Positions 56,929-64,000 of a stretch of 64,000 bases of DNA are shown here, one piece after another (within the stretch, counting starts at the first letter, position 1; every line of letters begins with the position of its first letter). The notes under the pieces are model-generated. The model was not told the origin of the DNA and searched no databases. It saw nothing but the letters and a program-made list of their open reading frames with translations. This stretch comes from Actinoplanes sp. L3-i22 (GTDB lineage Bacteria; Actinomycetota; Actinomycetes; Mycobacteriales; Micromonosporaceae), in the NCBI RefSeq assembly GCF_019704555.1, contig NZ_AP024745.1, forward strand, positions 7,014,501 to 7,078,500, read 5' to 3'. The translations under genes and the position numbers were made by a program.

Positions 56929-57960
56929 TCAGTAGTTGAACTGGTCGACGTTCTGGTCGGTGATCGCCAGCGCCGGGCCGAGCAGCAGCATCTTGCTCGA
57001 CGCGTCGTAGGCGACGGCCGGCAGCTTGTCGCTGACGTTGTTGCTCGCCTGCAGCGGCTTGCCCTCGGCGATCTGCGCACCGGCCCACGCGGTCAGGTAG
57101 CCCAGGTTCTGCACGTCCCAGAGGATCGCGGCGGTCGACGACTTGTCGGTCAGGTACGGCTTCATCGCCTGCGGCGTGCCCAGCCCGACGGTAAAAACCT
57201 TCCCAATCTTGCCGGCGTCCTTGACCGCTTGGGCCACGCCCGGGGCGGAGGACGTGCACTCGCCGACCAGACCGGTCAGATCCGGGTGGGCGTTCATCAG
57301 GTCGGTCGCCATCTGCGTGGCCTTCGCCTGATCCTCACCGGCGTAGACGACATCCACGATGCTGGCATCCGGGTACTTGGTCTTGGTGTACGCCTGCTGC
57401 ACCTTGATCCAGGCGTTGAGGTTCTCGGCGGTCTGGCCGCAGGAGACGATCGCGTACTTCCCCTTGCCGCCCATCGCGGTGAGCAGCGAGTCGGTGAGGC
57501 CCTGACCGATACCTTCCGCCGTGGCCTGGTTGACGAAAACCTCCCTCACCGAGTTCGGGGCGTCGGTGTCGGCGGTCGCCACGTGGATGCCGGCGTCCTT
57601 GGCCTGCTGCAGCAGCGGGGCCATCGAGTCCGGATCGTTCGGGGCGACGATCAGCGTGTCGACCTTCTGCTGGATGTAGGACCGGACGATGTCCGCCTGC
57701 GCCGCGGCGTCGGCCTGCGTCGGGCCCTGGTAGAGCCACTCGACGTTGCCGAGCGCGGCCGCGGCGGCCTTACCGCCCGCGTTCATCGCCTCGAAGTACG
57801 GAACGCCCTGGAGCTTCGGGACGAAAGCAATCTTGTACGTCTTCGTGCCGCCGCTGCTGGTGCCGCTCGCGGTGTCGTTGTCGTTCTTCTTCGTACAACC
57901 GGTCAGGGCGAGGGTCGCGGCGGTCGCCATGGCGACGGCGATCTTCACATTGGCGCGCAT
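56929..57960 (-). CDS. Sugar ABC transporter substrate-binding lipoprotein
   Basis: 343 residues. Lipoprotein signal with lipobox TLALTGC (Cys22), a Thr/Ser/Gly linker, then a Peripl_BP_4 domain: YKIAFVPKLQGVPYFEAMNA, DTLIVAPNDPDSMAPLLQQA, HVATADTDAP, VSCGQTAENLNAWIKVQQ. Closest in style to RhaS/LsrB-type binding proteins; ligand may be rhamnose, another deoxysugar or a pentose. GAGGAA precedes ATG. First gene of the four-gene operon behind the LacI-type promoter/operator. Confidence 0.93.
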   Translation of the reverse strand: MRANVKIAVAMATAATLALTGCTKKNDNDTASGTSSGGTKTYKIAFVPKLQGVPYFEAMNAGGKAAAAALGNVEWLYQGPTQADAAAQADIVRSYIQQKVDTLIVAPNDPDSMAPLLQQAKDAGIHVATADTDAPNSVREVFVNQATAEGIGQGLTDSLLTAMGGKGKYAIVSCGQTAENLNAWIKVQQAYTKTKYPDASIVDVVYAGEDQAKATQMATDLMNAHPDLTGLVGECTSSAPGVAQAVKDAGKIGKVFTVGLGTPQAMKPYLTDKSSTAAILWDVQNLGYLTAWAGAQIAEGKPLQASNNVSDKLPAVAYDASSKMLLLGPALAITDQNVDQFNY

Positions 57961-58009
57961 GGATTCCTCAAGAGTGAGTGGGTGAGGTAAGGGGATCGAG
58001 CCGTCATAA

Positions 58010-58066
58010 TGAAACGTTTCACGGTGTGAATGCGCTCACGTTACGTCTTGGTAGCGGGAGTGTCAA
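58010..58066 (-). promoter_or_regulatory. Promoter TTGACA-17-TAACGT and LacI-type operator of the ABC importer
   Basis: On the minus strand TTGACA (58061-58066) and TAACGT (58038-58043) are 17 bases apart. The perfect palindrome TGAAACGTTTCA (58010-58021) falls about 10-20 bases after the predicted start site, as expected for LacI/GalR repression; the operon ATG is 50 bases further. The repressor gene is not in this window. Confidence 0.85.
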
Positions 58067-58177
58067 CAGTCACTACCGCCAGTGGATCTTGAGGTTTAAA
58101 ACCTTTCACCCGGCGCGATCACGGCAGCCCGGGCGGCACTTCCACCAACGCGTCGCGCTGATCCGGGCGCGCGATCT

Positions 58178-58200
58178 CGACTGCCGCAGTGCGGCAGTCG
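58178..58200. other. 23-base palindrome in the gap between MarR and ABC genes
   Basis: CGACTGCCGCA-G-TGCGGCAGTCG, 11-base arms. The 414-base gap 57961-58374 otherwise holds the importer promoter, a 13-base palindrome AGGTTTAAAACCT (58092-58104) and a short tandem repeat. It may act as the MarR transcript terminator. Confidence 0.55.
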
Positions 58201-58290
58201 CGCTCCACACGTCGGCGCGGCGCCCGGGCAGCCCGACACCAGGGAAGGCCATTCACGGCGCAAACCCAAACCCGGTCAAGGCGCGGCGCG

Positions 58291-58350
58291 ACGCGGCACG
58301 GCACGGCACGACGCGGCACGACGAGGCACGACGCGGCACGACGCGGTTGG
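58291..58350. repeat. 10-base tandem repeat acgcggcacg
   Basis: Six head-to-tail 10-base units with few mismatches, 25 bases from the MarR stop codon. Confidence 0.85.
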
Positions 58351-58374
58351 GATCAAGGGCAGGGCCAGGTGCTG

Positions 58375-58818
58375 TCAGGGCTCGGCGGTTAGGCGGCCCA
58401 GGAGGGCAACCAACTGTGCCAGATCGTCGGTGGACCAGTCTTCCGTGCGGGCGTAGAACTCCTTGCCACGCTCGCCCATCGTGGCGGCGACTCGGGTACG
58501 ACCGTCGGGGGTGAGTTCGACGGTGATGCTGCGGCGGTCGCCCGGGGACTGTTCCGCGGCGAGCAGGCCCAGCGTGCGCATCTTTCCGATCAGCGTGCTG
58601 GTCGAGCTGCGGTCCATGCCGACGGCTTCGGCGATCACGCTGGGCTTCGCCGGGCCGTACGCATACAGCCAGCGCGCGATGTGGAACGCGGCCGGCTGGA
58701 GCTGCGGGTGGAAGTGGGCGGCGCTGCGCTCGCTGAGCGACCTCGTAGCGCTGAGCAGGGCATTGATCCGCTCACCTAACGCCAGCTGTAGATCATGGCG
58801 GTCAGGACTGGTTTGCAT
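58375..58818 (-). CDS. MarR-family transcriptional regulator
   Basis: 147 residues. QLALGERINALLSATRSLSE, wing and HTH AKPSVIAEAVGMDRSSTSTL, IGKMRTLGLLAAEQSPGDRR, SITVELTPDGR. A TATAGT -10-like element on the minus strand (58825-58830) is only 6 bases from the ATG, so the message is probably leaderless. Divergent from the SDR gene by 61 bases and likely its regulator. Confidence 0.92.
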   Translation of the reverse strand: MQTSPDRHDLQLALGERINALLSATRSLSERSAAHFHPQLQPAAFHIARWLYAYGPAKPSVIAEAVGMDRSSTSTLIGKMRTLGLLAAEQSPGDRRSITVELTPDGRTRVAATMGERGKEFYARTEDWSTDDLAQLVALLGRLTAEP

Positions 58819-58879
58819 ATCCACACTATATCCGCCTACCGTAGTGGGCATCAGCAAACTATTTTTGGAGCGGCTCGCC

Positions 58880-59728
58880 ATGGGACCGACCATCGTCATC
58901 ACCGGCGCCACCAGCGGGATCGGGCGCCTCGCCGCCGTCGAGCTGGCCCGGCGCGGCGCTCGGGTTCTGATCACTGCCCGGGACGCGGAACGGGGCGAGC
59001 AGGCTCGTCAGCAGATCGGTGCCGACCGCGTGTTCCTCGGGGATCTCGGCAGACTCGAGGACGTGCGCCGGATCGGGAAGGAAATCTCCGACGGCTATGG
59101 ACGCATCGACGTGCTTGTCAACAACGCCGGTCTGCACGCGTTCGAGTCGCGTACTACGGTCGACGGCTTTCCGGAGATGGTGGCGGTCAACTACCTCGCG
59201 CCGTGGCTACTCACCCGGGCGCTGTTGCCCGCGCTGCGCCGGTCGCCGGCGGCACGGATCGTCAACGTCGCATCCGAGGCGTCCCGTCGGCACGGAACTT
59301 TCCACCTGCCGGACGACCTGACGACGACGGTGCCGTTCACGGCGAAAGGTTCCTCCGTGCACTACGGGCGGAGCAAGCTGCTCGACATCATGTTCACGAT
59401 GGAACTGGGCCGCCGGCTGGGCGGGAGCACGGTCACCGCCAACTGCCTCGATCCCGGCTTCAATACGACGGGGCTTGGCCGTGAGCTGCGCCTTTCCGGC
59501 GTACTGAAGAAAGCTTTTACCGCCCTCCGCATTGGCGACCCTTCGCGTGGGGCGGACCTGATCGTCGCCCTCGCCACCGATCCGGCACTCGACGGACAGA
59601 GCAGCGGGTACTACAGCCGCCGGGTGTCGCGGCAGATTCGGCCAGCAGCGCCCGGAGACGACGCGGAGCGGCAGGCCGAGCTCTGGCTGCACACCGAGCG
59701 GCTTCTCGCCCCATGGTTCGCCCGCTGA
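58880..59728 (+). CDS. SDR-family NAD(P)-dependent oxidoreductase (retinol-dehydrogenase-like)
   Basis: 282 residues. TIVITGATSGIGRLAAVELA, DLGRLEDVRRIG, LVNNAGLHAFESR, catalytic Ser in VNVASEASR and VHYGRSKLLDIMFT (YxxxK intact), LDPGFNTTGLG. Resembles retinol-dehydrogenase/WW-domain-oxidoreductase-type SDRs with unknown substrate. GGAG 11 bases before ATG 58880; upstream in-frame starts exist but would extend into the regulatory region. Ends in a perfect hairpin. Confidence 0.92.
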   Translation: MGPTIVITGATSGIGRLAAVELARRGARVLITARDAERGEQARQQIGADRVFLGDLGRLEDVRRIGKEISDGYGRIDVLVNNAGLHAFESRTTVDGFPEMVAVNYLAPWLLTRALLPALRRSPAARIVNVASEASRRHGTFHLPDDLTTTVPFTAKGSSVHYGRSKLLDIMFTMELGRRLGGSTVTANCLDPGFNTTGLGRELRLSGVLKKAFTALRIGDPSRGADLIVALATDPALDGQSSGYYSRRVSRQIRPAAPGDDAERQAELWLHTERLLAPWFAR

Positions 59729-59754
59729 TGGCGAAAGTTTTCGCCATCAGCGGG
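59721..59754 (+). terminator. Perfect 16-bp hairpin over the SDR stop codon
   Basis: CCCGCTGATGGCGAAA (59721-59736) pairs perfectly with TTTCGCCATCAGCGGG (59739-59754). The stop codon TGA (59726-59728) is inside the left arm, and the apex is the recurrent GCGAAA-GT-TTTCGC sequence. Confidence 0.8.
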
Positions 59755-60033
59755 CCGGTGGCGAACGGATACACCCAAGCGGTGTGAGCACGATGGGTTC
59801 GGCCGGAGGCGCTGGTAGTGATTGGACGGATAGCCGAGGTGCACGGGCCAGCCCGAAGGCGCGAAAGGCGGACAGGCCCCGGAACGAGGACGGCAAACGC
59901 AAAGCGACGGGCTGGGCACCAAAGCCGGCGGGCGAAGACGGGTGGGCCGACGCCGGCTGGGGCGGAGATGGCATGCCGGGCCGAGGTGGAAGCCGCGCCG
60001 AGTCCGGCGGCGAACCAAGGCGCGAACCGGGCC

Positions 60034-60470
60034 GAGGCAGGGCGCAGGCCGAGGCAGGGCGCAGGCCGAGGCAGGGCGCAGGCCGAGGCAGGGCGCAGGC
60101 CGAGGCAGGGCGCAGGCCGAGGCAGGGCGCAGGCCGAGGCAGGGCGCAGGCCGAGGCAGGGCGCAGGCCGAGGCAGGGCGCAGGCCGAGGCAGGGCGCAG
60201 GCCGAGGCAGGGCGCAGGCCGAGGCAGGGCGCAGGCCGAGGCAGGGCGCAGGCCGAGGCAGGGCGCAGGCCGAGGCAGGGCGCAGGCCGAGGCAGGGCGC
60301 AGGCCGAGGCAGGGCGCAGGCCGAGGCAGGGCGCAGGCCGAGGTGGGAGCAGGCCGAGGCAGGGCGCAGGCCGAGGTGGGAGCAGGCCGAGGTGGGAGCA
60401 GGCCGAGGTGGGAGCAGGCCGAGGTGGGAGCAGGCCGAGGTGGGAGCAGGCCGAGGTGGGAGCTGGGTGG
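60034..60470. repeat. 17/16-base tandem array
   Basis: Eighteen perfect copies of gaggcagggcgcaggcc (60034-60339), one 16-base variant gaggtgggagcaggcc, one further 17-mer, then five 16-base copies and a partial one. Because 17 is not a multiple of 3, all three plus frames stay open as Arg/Ala/Gly repeats. The surrounding 832-base gap (59755-60560) contains no credible gene. Confidence 0.96.
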
Positions 60471-60560
60471 GTTTGAGTATTTGTAACGGCTGGTTGATGT
60501 ATGTGAAACGGTGGCCTTACAGTCGGCCGACTTGACTCCGCGGGTGGAAGGGGTGTCACG

Positions 60561-62021
60561 GTGTTTCTGGACTCGTCAGACTGGCAGGGCAAGATCTATG
60601 TCGGTGGCTCTTGGGTCGCCGGCTCCGGTGGGGCTCGGGATGTCGTCGAACCGGCGACCGGGCAGGTGCTCGGCAGCGTCGGGGTAGCCGGGCCGGACGA
60701 CGTGGCGCGGGCTGCCGAGAGTGCGGCGAAGGCCCAGCGCGACTGGGCGGCCACCCCGCACACCGAACGGGCCGCGGTGCTGCGCCGGGCCGGGGCGCTG
60801 TGGGCGCGGCACGCCGACGACATCGCCTGGTGGAACATCCGCGAGGTGGGCGCGGTGCCCGGGATGGCCGGGTTCGCGGTGCACGTCGCCGAGCAGGAAT
60901 GTTACGAGGCTTCCGGGCTGCCGGGGCGGCCGTACGGGGAGCTGCTGCCCAGCGAGCAGCCGCGGCTGTCGATGGCCCGTCGCGAGCCGGTCGGCGTCGT
61001 CGGCGTCATCTCGCCGTTCAACGTGCCGATCATCCTGGGCATCCGCTCGGTCGCGCCGGCCCTGGCCCTCGGCAACGCGGTCGTCCTCAAGCCGGACCCG
61101 CGCACCGCGGTGACCGGCGGCGTGACCATGGCCCGGATCTTCGAGGAGGCCGGGTTGCCGGCGGGCCTGCTGCAAGTCCTGCCCGGCGGCGCCGACGTGG
61201 GCGAGGCCATCGTCACCCATCCGCTGATCCGGGTCATCTCGTTCACCGGGTCGACCGCGGCCGGCCGGCGCGTCGGTGAGCTGGCCGGCAAACACCTGAA
61301 ACGGGCCCACCTGGAGCTCGGCGGGAACTCGGCGCTGATCGTGCTCGACGACGCGGACGTGGACGAAGCCGTCAACCTCGCCGCCTGGGGTGGTTTCTTC
61401 CACCAGGGCCAGATCTGCATGACGACCGGCCGGCACCTGGTGCACGAGAGCATTTACGACGACTTCGTCGAGCGGCTCGCGGCCAAGGCGGCGAAACTTC
61501 CCGTCGGCGACCCGGCCCGGGATCAGGTGGCGCTCGGCCCGGTGATCGACGCCGGGCAGCGGGACAAGATCCACGCGCTGGTGGAGGCGAGCACCGCGGC
61601 CGGGGCACGGCTGGCGGCCGGTGGCACGTACGAGGAGCTTTTCTACGGCGCGACCGTGCTCGCCGACGCGACACCGGACACCCCTGCCTTTGCGCAGGAA
61701 ATTTTCGGCCCGGTCGCGCCGGTGGCACGTTTCGCCACCACGGACGACGCGGCCCGGCTCGCCGCTCACAGCGAGTACGGGCTGTCGCTGGGCATCGTGA
61801 CCCGGGACGTGATGCGCGGCCTGGCGCTGGCCGACCGGCTGCCGACCGGCATCGTGCACATCAACGACCAGACGGTGAACGACGAGGCCAACGCACCGTT
61901 CGGCGGCGTGGCAGCGTCCGGCACCGGCTCGCGCTTCGGCGGCGCGGGCGCCAACGTGGACGCGTTCACGGAGACGCGCTGGGTGACCGTTCGCGGACAG
62001 GCGCCGACCTACCCGTTCTGA
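60561..62021 (+). CDS. Aldehyde dehydrogenase (benzaldehyde/aromatic-aldehyde type)
   Basis: 486 residues. GGSWVAGSGGARDVVEPATG, GVVGVISPFNVPIILGIRSV, VLKPDPRTAVTGG, SFTGSTAAGRRVG, general base in HLELGGNSALIVL, nucleophile Cys in FHQGQICMTTGR and QEIFGPVAPVARF. The GFFHQGQICM and PFGGVAASGTGSRFGG blocks are typical of benzaldehyde/vanillin dehydrogenases (XylC-like). NAD(P)-dependent oxidation of aromatic or aliphatic aldehydes. GTG 60561 has GGAAGGGG upstream. Flanked on both sides by large repeat arrays; no operon partner. Confidence 0.9.
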   Translation: MFLDSSDWQGKIYVGGSWVAGSGGARDVVEPATGQVLGSVGVAGPDDVARAAESAAKAQRDWAATPHTERAAVLRRAGALWARHADDIAWWNIREVGAVPGMAGFAVHVAEQECYEASGLPGRPYGELLPSEQPRLSMARREPVGVVGVISPFNVPIILGIRSVAPALALGNAVVLKPDPRTAVTGGVTMARIFEEAGLPAGLLQVLPGGADVGEAIVTHPLIRVISFTGSTAAGRRVGELAGKHLKRAHLELGGNSALIVLDDADVDEAVNLAAWGGFFHQGQICMTTGRHLVHESIYDDFVERLAAKAAKLPVGDPARDQVALGPVIDAGQRDKIHALVEASTAAGARLAAGGTYEELFYGATVLADATPDTPAFAQEIFGPVAPVARFATTDDAARLAAHSEYGLSLGIVTRDVMRGLALADRLPTGIVHINDQTVNDEANAPFGGVAASGTGSRFGGAGANVDAFTETRWVTVRGQAPTYPF

Positions 62022-62238
62022 GCCGGACCACGGCGCGCCGCGACATCCGGCCGCGGCGCGCCGCACCTGGAGTTCCGCTCCCGGAACGCCACGTCACGAG
62101 GCCGGACCGCATTTCGACAGAGCGCAGCGCGCGACCGGGCAGCGACGCCCGGCCGCGCCGCAGCGCGTGGCCGCGAGGCGACGTGAGACCGCGAGACCGC
62201 AGGTGATCGCCGGATAGCGGTCGACCACGAGCGACGGT

Positions 62239-62549
62239 TGGTGGTGCGGGGATGCGGTGGTGCGGCCATGCGGCGACGGTTGGTGGTGCGGCCATGCGAT
62301 GGTGCGGCCATGCGGCGATACGCCGGCGCGGCGACGCGATGCGGTGCCGCGATGCGATGCGGCGACGCATCTCGGCGATCCGGCGGCGCGATCCGGCGGC
62401 GCGGCGCGATCCGGCGGCGCGGCGCGATCCGGCGGCGCGGCGCGATCCGGCGGCGCGGCGCGATCCGGCGGCGCGGCGCGATCCGGCGGCGCGGCGCGAT
62501 CCGGCGGCGCGGCGCGGTCCGGCGGCGCGGCGCGATCCGGCGGCGCGGC
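62239..62549. repeat. ggtgcggccatgcg repeats and nine 18-base units
   Basis: 62239-62310 has irregular ggtggtgcggccatgcg copies; 62388-62549 is nine units of gcgatccggcggcgcggc (one with a single A-to-G change). All frames are open on both strands; none has family similarity. The 603-base gap 62022-62624 holds nothing else recognisable. Confidence 0.93.
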
Positions 62550-62624
62550 GTTACCACCGACCGCGACGTGGGGCGCTTCCGCGGATGACCTAGTCTCCTC
62601 CCGGCGCATCGGGAGGGACGACTT

Positions 62625-64000
62625 ATGGCCAACGAGTCCGAGAACGCATCATCCATACCCCCGCACCGGCCCCGGGACATGACGCCGGCGCAGCTGGGCT
62701 TCACCCCGGCCAAGCCGGTGGCCTGGCTGTCGCCGGTGCAACTGGCCGGGACCGGGCTGCGCGTGGCGCTCGCCTCGATCCAGGGCAGCTATCTGGACAA
62801 GCGCGAACTCCAGGGAGCATTTCCGGACGAGGTGGACCGCGAGGTCGGGCCGGACGGCGACTGCTGGATCGACTTCGTGGCCGACCTCGGCGACGGGTTC
62901 GACGCCACCTACTCGGTCGCCTACCTGCTCGCGCAGCCGCAGATCACGGTCGGTGACCACGTGTTGCCGCGGGGACGGGCGCTGGTGCTCGGTGGCGACG
63001 AGGTCTACCCGACGCCGAGCACCGAACGCTACGAGAACCGGCTGATCGGACCGTACCGGGCGGCGCTGCCGTCGGTGCCCGAGGGCGTCGACACCCCGCG
63101 GATGTACGCGCTGCCCGGCAACCACGACTGGTACGACGGGCTCACCGCGTTCCTGCGCCTGTTCACCGGCACCCGCCGTACCGAGATCGGGGGTTGGCAT
63201 CTTCCGCAGAACCGCTCCTACTTCGCGGTGGAACTTCCCGGCGGCTGGTGGCTGCTGGCCGTCGACGACCAGGCGTCGACCTACATCGACGACCCGCAGT
63301 TGGAATATTTCAAACGGGTGGCGACCGGCTTCGGGCCGGACACCAAGGTGATCGTCGCGTCGGCGAGCCCGACCTGGGTGCAGGGCGCCGACCTGCCGGC
63401 GGTCTACGAGTCGTTGGATTATTTCCTTCGGTCGGTCATCGCCCCGACCGGCGCCAAGGTACGGCTGATGCTCTCCGGCGACTGGCACCACTACGCGCGC
63501 TACAGCGGACCGGACCGCGAGTTGATCACATGCGGCGGGGGCGGGGCGTACCTCTACCCCACCCATCAGCTGCCCGAGTCGATCGAGGTCCCGCCCGCGC
63601 CGCTGCAGACCACGTCGCCCCGGGAGACCTACACCCTCGAGTCGCGTTTTCCGAGCAAAAGACTTTCCCAGGCGTACGCCGCAAGCATTTTTGCTCGTCT
63701 CCCCAAACACAATCCGAGCTTCATCGGCATGCTGGGCGCCGTGCACACCGCCATTCTGCTGGCCGTCGGTGGAGTCATCAGCAGCGGATTCGGCAGTCCG
63801 TTGCAGAAGTTCGCGCTGGTGCCGCTCTTCATTCTGATCGCGACGGTAATGGCGGGGACCTATGCGTTCGCGCACCTGAGCGACTCGGAACTGGGCCGGA
63901 CCCGGCGGCAGGTGCTCGGTGTGCTGCACGGCGTCGCGCAATTGGGGCTCGCCGCGCTGCTCAGCTGGGCCTGGTGGGAATTGCCGCTGCACGACTGGCG
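62625..64000 (+). CDS. Membrane metallophosphoesterase, 3' partial
   Basis: At least 458 residues, running off the window. Calcineurin-like motifs: DFVADLGDGFDATYSV (first metal site), VLGGDEVYPTPS, YALPGNHDWYDGLTAFL (GNHD) and MLSGDWHHYARYS (GDWHH). After about residue 365 two or three spans follow (FIGMLGAVHTAILLAVGGVI; FALVPLFILIATVMAGTYAF; LGLAALLSWAWW), so the catalytic domain is membrane-anchored. GGGAGG at 62611-62616 is 8 bases before ATG 62625. Substrate unknown; it is of a different subgroup from the Tat-exported enzyme at the other end of the window. Confidence 0.88.
   Translation, partial: MANESENASSIPPHRPRDMTPAQLGFTPAKPVAWLSPVQLAGTGLRVALASIQGSYLDKRELQGAFPDEVDREVGPDGDCWIDFVADLGDGFDATYSVAYLLAQPQITVGDHVLPRGRALVLGGDEVYPTPSTERYENRLIGPYRAALPSVPEGVDTPRMYALPGNHDWYDGLTAFLRLFTGTRRTEIGGWHLPQNRSYFAVELPGGWWLLAVDDQASTYIDDPQLEYFKRVATGFGPDTKVIVASASPTWVQGADLPAVYESLDYFLRSVIAPTGAKVRLMLSGDWHHYARYSGPDRELITCGGGGAYLYPTHQLPESIEVPPAPLQTTSPRETYTLESRFPSKRLSQAYAASIFARLPKHNPSFIGMLGAVHTAILLAVGGVISSGFGSPLQKFALVPLFILIATVMAGTYAFAHLSDSELGRTRRQVLGVLHGVAQLGLAALLSWAWWELPLHDW

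Noticed and set aside
59784..60535. Three long plus-strand frames of Arg/Gly/Ala repeats and one minus-strand Pro/Ala/Leu/Cys frame
   Set aside because: Produced by a 17-base unit that cycles through all frames; no start signal or homology.
62009..62713. Arg/Ala-rich frames on both strands upstream of the metallophosphoesterase
   Set aside because: By-product of the 18-base repeat; they overlap the real gene start and lack any domain.
1..64000. tRNA, rRNA, insertion sequences, prophage or integrase genes
   Set aside because: None could be recognised by sequence or inverted-repeat structure; repeats seen are local and carry no transposase.

Overview
The window is very GC-rich (roughly 70% by eye) with strong G/C third-position bias. 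It carries Tat- and Sec-exported hydrolases, many TetR, LysR, MarR, HxlR, ROK and LuxR regulators, two ECF sigma factors and several leaderless-looking starts. This points to a large-genome actinomycete. The gene mix (rubber oxygenase with a double-TetR protein, a DUF397 remnant, ECF sigma with a DGPF protein) would fit Micromonosporaceae, for example an Actinoplanes-like organism; that placement is inference. No rRNA, tRNA, CRISPR array, insertion sequence or phage gene was seen.

Layout. 1-11 kb: a secreted PHB-depolymerase-type esterase (5' partial), a Tat-exported metallophosphoesterase with a LamG-like tail, an ECF sigma factor with a SnoaL-like tail, a RibD/DHFR-fold reductase, an ABC1/UbiB kinase, an FMN reductase, an S33 peptidase and an MFS exporter. 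11-17 kb: LysR, FAD amine/imino-acid oxidase, 2-oxoadipate dioxygenase (HglS) and AMPSAL/P6C dehydrogenase (AmaB), an apparent lysine/pipecolate degradation cluster. 17-20.5 kb: VOC protein, DUF397 remnant, tandem TetR regulator and a latex-clearing (rubber oxygenase) protein. 20.5-26.7 kb: an ECF42-type sigma factor with its DGPF protein and a matching autoregulatory promoter, a PNPOx-like oxidase, a ComB-like phosphatase, a TIGR03086 protein, and a LysR/SDR pair. 26.7-29.8 kb: a SIR2-domain protein ending in a carrier-protein-like domain, a Gfo/Idh/MocA oxidoreductase and a divergent IMPase-family phosphatase. 29.8-38.8 kb: a tightly overlapping seven-gene operon (GT2, DUF2064 transferase, methyltransferase, molybdopterin oxidoreductase, membrane protein, response regulator, histidine kinase) opposite an epimerase and a membrane glycosyltransferase. 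38.8-52.3 kb: regulator/enzyme pairs with palindromic operators (hydrolase/TetR, ROK/DUF1479, NmrA/HxlR, MFS/TetR) and a large LuxR-type ATPase regulator. 52.9-58 kb: a complete sugar-type ABC importer under a LacI-like operator. 58-64 kb: MarR/SDR, an aldehyde dehydrogenase and a membrane metallophosphoesterase cut by the window end.

The most unusual property is the load of tandem repeats. At least nine conserved proteins carry gene-specific low-complexity or tandem-repeat insertions or tails, always in frame (for example 45-, 42-, 24-, 30- and 36-base units). Intergenic arrays use units of 6, 10, 13, 17, 18, 26 and 39 bases, including fifty perfect copies of a hexamer. In addition, a short AT-rich near-palindrome (GRAANTTTCC and relatives, often followed by TTCG or GCC) is scattered through genes and spacers on both coding strands far more often than the base composition allows, and several repeat units contain it.
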